Origin: Planctomycetota bacterium
GTDB taxonomy: Bacteria; Planctomycetota; MHYJ01; JACPTZ01
Length of the DNA: 64,000 nucleotides
Assembly (NCBI GenBank): GCA_016192525.1
Contig: JACPTZ010000091.1
Location: 142,115-206,114, forward strand
Direction: 5' to 3'
Numbering within the stretch: position 1 is the first letter of the stretch; each line of letters begins with the position of its first letter. This document shows, piece by piece, positions 59,843 through 64,000 of this stretch. The translations under genes and the position numbers were made by a program. A model generated the notes under the pieces. The model saw only the letters and a program-made list of their open reading frames with translations. It was not told the origin of the DNA and did no database searches.

Positions 59843-61588
59843 TCATTTTGGCCCCAGGGGTGCATCTTCCTCGGATTCCCGTCGCGTTTCCCTCTCTCTT
59901 GCTTGACCCTGTCGGACGTCTTCTTCATCCTCCTCGTCCCATAGTTCCAACGACTCCAGAGTAGATTTCGCCGCCTCCCGCACCCCCGGATCGGGATCGT
60001 TCGCCGCCGCCCCCCGCAGCACGGATTCCGCCCGCCCCCGGTCGGAGGGGGTAATCAAGGCTGAGGCGGCGGAACGGCGCACTTCAGCATCGGTGTCCGC
60101 TACAAGCGCCCCGAGGAACAAGTCCGACGCCTCGACATCGGGGTTCGATCCTATCTGCGCCGCCAGCCGACTGATCGCGATCCGCCGGACCTCGGGTGCG
60201 GGGTCATCGCGACAGAGTTTGAGGAGCACTTGCCGATGCTCCGGGTTTTCGAGCACAAGCTGGGTGACAGCCGTCTGTCGCACCCACTTGTCAGGTTCGG
60301 TCAGGATACTGGAAGCCGCGCCTTGGGTCGCATCGCCGGGCGCCGGAAGGGTGGCGAGATAGCGATTGATCTCGTCGATTCTGGCTTGCACGAGCGCCCG
60401 TTGCTTCGCCTGTTCCTCGGGATTCGGCGGCCCTGTCCACGAGCCCAGCCCCCAGCGCCGGTTTGTTTCGATCTCATGCTCCAGAGGCGATCTGCGCGCT
60501 CTCGCCCACTCGTCAACGTGCAGCAGCGCCCTTCGCGCCTCGTCTCGAACAAAACCGGCCGGGTCCGGATCGTCCCGGAGGACATCCTTCAGCGCCGCCA
60601 CCATCTCCGGGCCTCGCCATCGCGCCCGCCTCGTGTCGAGGGCGAGTCCCCACCCGAATGAACGAACGGCCTGCCATCGGACCATTCTGTCCGGATCCTC
60701 ACGAAGTCGCTGTATGAGGACAGACGTCACCTCCGGCCGAAGATCGGCCTGCATGGCCTCCACGGCGCTCTGTCGCTCGGCGGCGAGAGTCCCCATGACG
60801 GCCCGCTGTCTTAGTTCCGCGAAGACATCGTCGGGCAAGACCATGACCCGTGAAACCACCTCCGAAGCGAGCGGGGGACCGAACTGGCGGCGGCGACGGC
60901 AGGAGTCGTCGTCCAAGGCCCAGTCGGGCGAGCGCATCGCCGAACGGGCCCTCTCGGCTTCTGCTCTGTTTCGTTCCTCCAGACGGCGCTGTAGATCGAT
61001 GGAGAACAGGTCTTCAAAGACGATTTCGCCGGTGGTCCCGTCTCCCATTCGAAGAAACTCAGCGTAGAGGAGATTCCTTGCCTCCTCCAAATCGGAGGCG
61101 TTCTGCAAGATCCGTTCCTGCGTGCCCCTTACAAGAACTGCTATTCCTCGCTTCCGGTTCTCTTCCATCTCGCGATCCGCTTCTGCGAACTTCGCCTGGG
61201 ACTCCACGCTCCTCTGAATCATGTTGTACACCGTGAACTCCTGCTCGGACATCCACGGCGGCCTCTCTCCGGGATGCTGGATCAGGAACTGCCTCACCTT
61301 CTGGAATTCGTCTTCGGACATGCGGTCGGGACGCACGTGGCGGGAGGGATCGAGGGGCGACCGTGAATCCGGCGTTCGGCCTTGGTCCGACGCAAGCCTG
61401 TCCTCCGCATCGCCCTCGGTGGGATGGAGACTCTCGATGGCGACCTTGAGCCACAGGAGGGAAAGCAACCACAGCGCGATCATGACCCCGCCGAAGATCA
61501 GGAAACGGCGCAACCAGAGAATGAGCCAGCCGGGCTCATCCGACGAACTCGAAGCGGGGGGTGAGGAATCGGAGAGATCGGAGTTCAT
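59843..61588 (-). CDS. single-pass membrane protein with C-terminal HEAT-like repeats
   Basis: 581 residues from ATG 61588. A short Ser-rich N-terminus is followed by one transmembrane helix (FLIFGGVMIALWLLSLLWLKVAI, ~28-50) and a charged region with a coiled-coil segment (~110-210). From ~265 on come HEAT-type repeats: VTSVLIQRLREDPDRMVRWQAVRSFGW, VALKDVLRDDPDPAGFVRDEARRALL, CRDDPAPEVRRIAISRLAAQ, VADTDAEVRRSAASALI, NDPDPGVREAAKSTLESL. The repeats are probably a protein-binding platform outside or inside the membrane; the orientation is not certain. It is nine nt from the beta-helix gene on the same strand and probably in its operon. Confidence 0.75.
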   Translation of the reverse strand: MNSDLSDSSPPASSSSDEPGWLILWLRRFLIFGGVMIALWLLSLLWLKVAIESLHPTEGDAEDRLASDQGRTPDSRSPLDPSRHVRPDRMSEDEFQKVRQFLIQHPGERPPWMSEQEFTVYNMIQRSVESQAKFAEADREMEENRKRGIAVLVRGTQERILQNASDLEEARNLLYAEFLRMGDGTTGEIVFEDLFSIDLQRRLEERNRAEAERARSAMRSPDWALDDDSCRRRRQFGPPLASEVVSRVMVLPDDVFAELRQRAVMGTLAAERQSAVEAMQADLRPEVTSVLIQRLREDPDRMVRWQAVRSFGWGLALDTRRARWRGPEMVAALKDVLRDDPDPAGFVRDEARRALLHVDEWARARRSPLEHEIETNRRWGLGSWTGPPNPEEQAKQRALVQARIDEINRYLATLPAPGDATQGAASSILTEPDKWVRQTAVTQLVLENPEHRQVLLKLCRDDPAPEVRRIAISRLAAQIGSNPDVEASDLFLGALVADTDAEVRRSAASALITPSDRGRAESVLRGAAANDPDPGVREAAKSTLESLELWDEEDEEDVRQGQARERETRRESEEDAPLGPK

Positions 61589-61594
61589 GTGTCC

Positions 61595-64000
61595 CTATTG
61601 AGTCGCGGGTGCGGGGAGCCAGTCCTTGTAGTTGATCCCATTCGACACCCGCTCGAAGCCGGAGTTCACATTGAAGTACCCGCCGGGGATATCGATGCTG
61701 GGATCGTCCGGGCCGTTCGGGTTCCCCCACCAGTTCTTCTGGGCCTTGATGAGAAGCTCGAACGAATGGGCCGCGGGCGGGTCGAAGGACATCCCGAACA
61801 CGGCGTGGTCCTCAATGTCGCATTGGTGGACCGTGGGGCGGGCGTCCGGACCGATGAGGACCCCACGAGGCGAAACCGTCGCTCCATCGATGCGTGTGTT
61901 CCTGAACTTGAACTCCCGGTCCCCTCCACCCCCAACGAAGGCTTGGGTCTGACCCGACGTGCCGTTCCGGAGCAACCTCGAATCGCTCATCTTTCCGAGG
62001 ACGTCGACGACCTCGATCCCGGCCATCACATTCGCCGTCACATCGATCTTTGAGGAAAGGAGGTCCACGTTTCGCGCCACGATGCCTCGCGCGTTCGCCG
62101 TCACCACGACGGGTCCGTTCAAGTGGAGCGCGTTGCGCGACAGGACCGCATCGTGCGTGAATACAATGCCGGATTAATCGTTGTTCGCCACGAGGGTGGA
62201 ACCGCCGAGTTTGAGGTTTCCGCTCGGGGGTTGCGGGGCGGAGGCCTTTCGGAAGGAGATCCCGCCGGCGGCGAAGGAACCGGTCGACCCCGCGGAGAGG
62301 TGGTTCGCCACAACCTGAACGCCCTCCCCGATAAAGGCCAGTCTCGGCGCCGTGTCCGAGTACCGTTCCACCCGGATGGCGCCGCCATCCCCGGCCGAAT
62401 TCCCGGTAAGCCGGGCGCCGACTACCTTCACCTTCGCCGTCCCGCCCTCGCAGAATAGGTTGAACCCGGGAGGCTCATGCGCGGCCCCGAGGAAGAACCC
62501 TCCCCCGGCGCGTGTGGCGGTGTTGGCCTCCAGCCGCGCGCCGTCGAGAATCTCGGCCTGCGCATTCCGAACGTGAATCCCGCCCCCATTTCCGTGGTCC
62601 TGATCGACGATGACCGGGCCATTGGCGTGATTGCCGCGGATCGAGCCGCGTCGCACCTCAACGCGCCCAAGACAGGTGACGTGAAGCCCCCCGCCGTCAT
62701 CATCAGCGACGTTGTCGTGAATCTGATTGTCAAAGACCAACACCGGCTCGCTGCTGGTGGAGCCGGTCAGCGTGAGGGCGACGCCGCCGGCAGCGGCGGA
62801 GACGAACACACCGCCCGCATCGCCCTGTGATGCATTCACGTCGATCTCATTGTTCTTCAGCTTGGGACGGCAGAAAGCGAGCGCCGCGCAGGCTCCCCCG
62901 TCTACTGAGCATGTGTTCAGAATGAACCGACTTGTCTTTATGGTTCCCTCCACGCCTTTTGACTTGCACCAAACACCGCCACCAGTTCCATTGGCGGTCG
63001 AAGCTGCTCCACCGACATCGTTTCCCTCAAACCGACAACCCGATATCGAAAACTTGACCGTTCCCCTCCCCAGCACATCGTCCATCGTCTCGTCGGTCGA
63101 CTCGGAACGGCCCAACATCCCGACGGCCCCGCCTGACCCGTTTCTGACCGTGTTCTTGATGAACCGATCGCCTTCCAAGTCGACTTCGCTCTTGCCGGTC
63201 CCGCGGATGGCGATCGCGCCGCCGTAGGTGCTGTTGCCGGTCACGCGATTCGCCTCGAACTTGTTGTCGGCGATTCGGACCTTGCTGTCCCTCACCAGGA
63301 TCGCTCCCCCGGCGGCGACCGCGTGGTTACTCGTGAACACATCATGGAGGAGAATCCGGACGACCGGCTCCGACGGGCAATCCAACACGGCGATTCCCCC
63401 TCCGCGTCCGGGATCGCTGGAGTTTCCCGAGAATTCGTTCCGGCGCATCAGGACGTCCTTGGCGTCCTCACAAATGACGACTCCCCCCCCGGCTTCCTCC
63501 ACCTGGTTCAGAAGGAACTTGCTCAGTTCGATTCGGATCGATTTCCCGCCTCGAATCGCGATCCCGCCGCCCTTGCCCACGGTGAGGTTGCCTATGAACT
63601 TGCTGCCGGATATCGTGCCGCGAGTCGCCTCTCGGAGAGCGATTCCTCCGCCAGCGCCGATGGTCGCGAAGTTGCCCGTGAAATCGCAGTCCGTTACGGT
63701 CAGGTCGCAATTGGCGGCGCTCACTCCCGCGCCAGACCAAGCAATGAGTCCTTCAAAGCAGCAATGTCCGATCGATATCGTTCCGGAAGCAGCCTTGATG
63801 CCGGCCCCGTCGCCGGCGATGATGTTTCCCTCGAATGTAAAGTAGCTGAACGTCGCATTTCCCGTGGTCGTGAAGATCGGTCCGGAGTTGCTGCCGGAAA
63901 TGTGCACCGCGCACTTCGGGCCGGGGGTGAAGGTGAAGGTCTCGCACAACCCGCCGATGGGACCCCCACCCCCTCCCGTCCCAGGCCCGCCGCCCCCTCC
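61595..64000 (-). pseudogene. large right-handed beta-helix protein, split by an in-frame TAA and cut by the window edge
   Basis: The minus-strand frame is open at base 64000, with a Gly-rich linker (GGGGPGTGGGGGPIGG) leading into CETFTFTPGPKCAVHISGS. It then runs through ~25 parallel beta-helix rungs of the type GGGIAIRGGKSIRIE and NDVGGAASTANGTGGGVWC, with many NN.A..GGG turns. This is the architecture of exported pectate-lyase-like or choice-of-anchor surface proteins. TAA at 62174-62176 stops it after STLVANND. The same frame goes on (SGIVFTHDAVLSRNALHLNG, VVTANARGIVARNVDLLSSK and onward) to a stop at 61595-61597, ending ...KDWLPAPATQ. The tail is clearly the same domain. Confidence 0.8.

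Overview
The window is very GC-rich bacterial DNA from a Gram-negative organism. It carries bamA, an OmpH/Skp chaperone and a full lipid A set (lpxD, an lpxC-fabZ fusion, lpxA, lpxB). It also carries the protein-arginine kinase pair McsA/McsB, a hexulose-6-phosphate synthase/RraA fusion, an FGE-sulfatase (SUMF1) protein and LarC. This combination best fits an uncultured Planctomycetota-like or related lineage. That placement is inferred from gene content only and is moderate at best.

Layout. 1-2.8 kb: the 3' end of a SUMF1-domain gene and a lipoprotein. 2.9-11.1 kb: a defence/toxin-antitoxin island with BrnT and a putative antitoxin, a PD-(D/E)XK nuclease, an Imm5-like protein, DarT/DarG with DarT cut by an in-frame amber codon, and an AbiEi/AbiEii-like pair. 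11-18.2 kb: two envelope-type proteins, then a four-gene signalling operon with three paralogous receiver proteins and one triple-PAS histidine kinase. 18.3-23.1 kb: two paralogous ~90-aa proteins, two divergent NtrC-type regulators and a CheW-like protein. 23.5-28.4 kb: a CitMHS_2-type antiporter, mcsB, mcsA and the HPS-RraA fusion. 28.8-39 kb: a housekeeping run of glmU, prs, rplY, pth, rpsF, ssb, rpsR, a lipoprotein, rplI (with a duplicated N-domain) and dnaB (with an intein).

39-48.7 kb is a second accessory island: HigB/HigA, a DUF4143 ATPase relic, a DnaJ-like protein, a DUF4160/DUF2442 pair with a frameshift, a split ankyrin-repeat gene, an HNH nuclease, a duplicated small membrane protein, a DUF4238-like protein and two ParE-type modules, one decayed. 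48.7-58.1 kb is the outer-membrane and lipid A cluster bamA, skp, lpxD, lpxC-fabZ, lpxA, Gfo/Idh/MocA oxidoreductase, lpxB. 58.6-64 kb holds larC, a HEAT-repeat membrane protein and a beta-helix gene that runs off the right edge.

Two patterns stand out. First, five separate toxin-antitoxin or accessory modules are each bracketed by a pair of direct repeats, and the repeat differs from module to module. Second, the intergenic DNA of the core regions is filled with several families of long palindromic or terminal-inverted-repeat elements; one ~105-bp family occurs three times, each time just upstream of a core gene (prs, pth, lpxB). Four in-frame stop codons (one TAG, one TGA, two TAA) and one frameshift interrupt accessory genes. 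This suggests active decay there, or base-call errors that need checking.
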